Part shown: one piece after another, positions 63,818 to 64,000 of the stretch
How the letters are laid out: each line of letters begins with the position of its first letter
Numbering within the stretch: the first letter of the stretch is position 1
DNA from: Agelas oroides
Taxonomy: Eukaryota > Porifera > Demospongiae > Agelasida > Agelasidae
Length of the DNA stretch: 64,000 bases
Direction: 5' to 3'
Assembly: GCA_949130485.1 (NCBI GenBank)
Contig: OX422184.1
Coordinates: forward strand, 19,856,824-19,920,823
Translations under genes and position numbers: made by a program
Notes under the pieces: generated by a model
What the model saw: only the letters and a program-made list of their open reading frames with translations
Database searches by the model: none
Told to the model about the DNA's origin: nothing

Positions 63818-64000
63818 CATATACATATATGTATACAAATTTGGGGAGTCCCTGTGCCACTCAATTAGTAGTCTAGCACTAAGGTGCTCAGCAACAATAT
63901 ACAGCATGCAGAGGAGGTTGTACACAGTCATGTGGCATACTATAGTCTCATTCCTAGATCACTGACCCTGGCGTGCATATAGGCAAATTTGTATGGGAGC
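63212..64000. other. Gene C intron 3 (to window edge) with (AC)n
   Basis: A 34-bp AC microsatellite (63777-63810) runs into an AT/GTAT-rich stretch to 63836. No further exon seen. Confidence 0.6.

Overview
The window looks like a transposon-saturated stretch of a marine invertebrate genome, most likely a demosponge. I infer this from small phase-1 exons in introns full of short inverted-repeat elements, TTAGGG-type repeats, and metazoan extracellular modules (YWTD propeller, EGF, SRCR, Ig, CCP) joined as in sponge surface receptors. No species is assigned. All exon models rest on splice signals, reading phase and family motifs read by eye.

Three paralogous genes form a cluster. Gene A (+, 855-21464, 23 exons, 1261 aa as modelled) encodes a signal peptide, an acidic propeptide ending in R-D-K-R, a six-blade YWTD propeller, an EGF module and eight SRCR domains, each built from two exons. 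Gene B (-, 45815-25073, 7 exons, 409 aa) starts with the same signal and propeptide cassette. It then carries one Ig domain, two CCP/sushi domains (the first lacking one disulfide pair), a transmembrane helix and a tyrosine-containing tail. Gene C (+, from 56133, leaving the window at the right edge) has the cassette, with a five-fold acidic repeat in the propeptide, followed by the first propeller-blade exon as in gene A. A and C share a TATA-containing promoter; the matching TATA in B is altered. So one secretion/processing cassette is attached to different ectodomains.

Other genes are few. There is a three-exon reading frame of unknown function at 50372-49737 (-), a truncated prefoldin subunit 1-like exon at 54329-54511, a 64-codon frame at 53886-54080, and a degraded duplicate of the gene B Ig exon at 36026-36142.

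The rest is mostly repeats. Members of a foldback hairpin family (TAGCCTCGTTCCCAGGC ends) carry 9-bp target duplications, including one across a gene A splice donor. There are 1-kb TTAA-flanked elements (3407-4202, 4214-5232, 29484-30507, 39437-40139), 0.36-kb elements with 9-bp duplications and internal TTAGGG tracts (38527, 40441), and a 1.1-1.5-kb family with CRE-bearing ends (1554, 12181). Also present are a 0.5-kb family with six internal CCTAAATTTAGG palindromes (30663, 49219), tRNA-derived SINEs (about 35.2-36.0 kb), broken LINE reverse transcriptases (37.6-39.4 kb, 59.5-60.25 kb), and large perfect palindromes just upstream of gene A (25-614).
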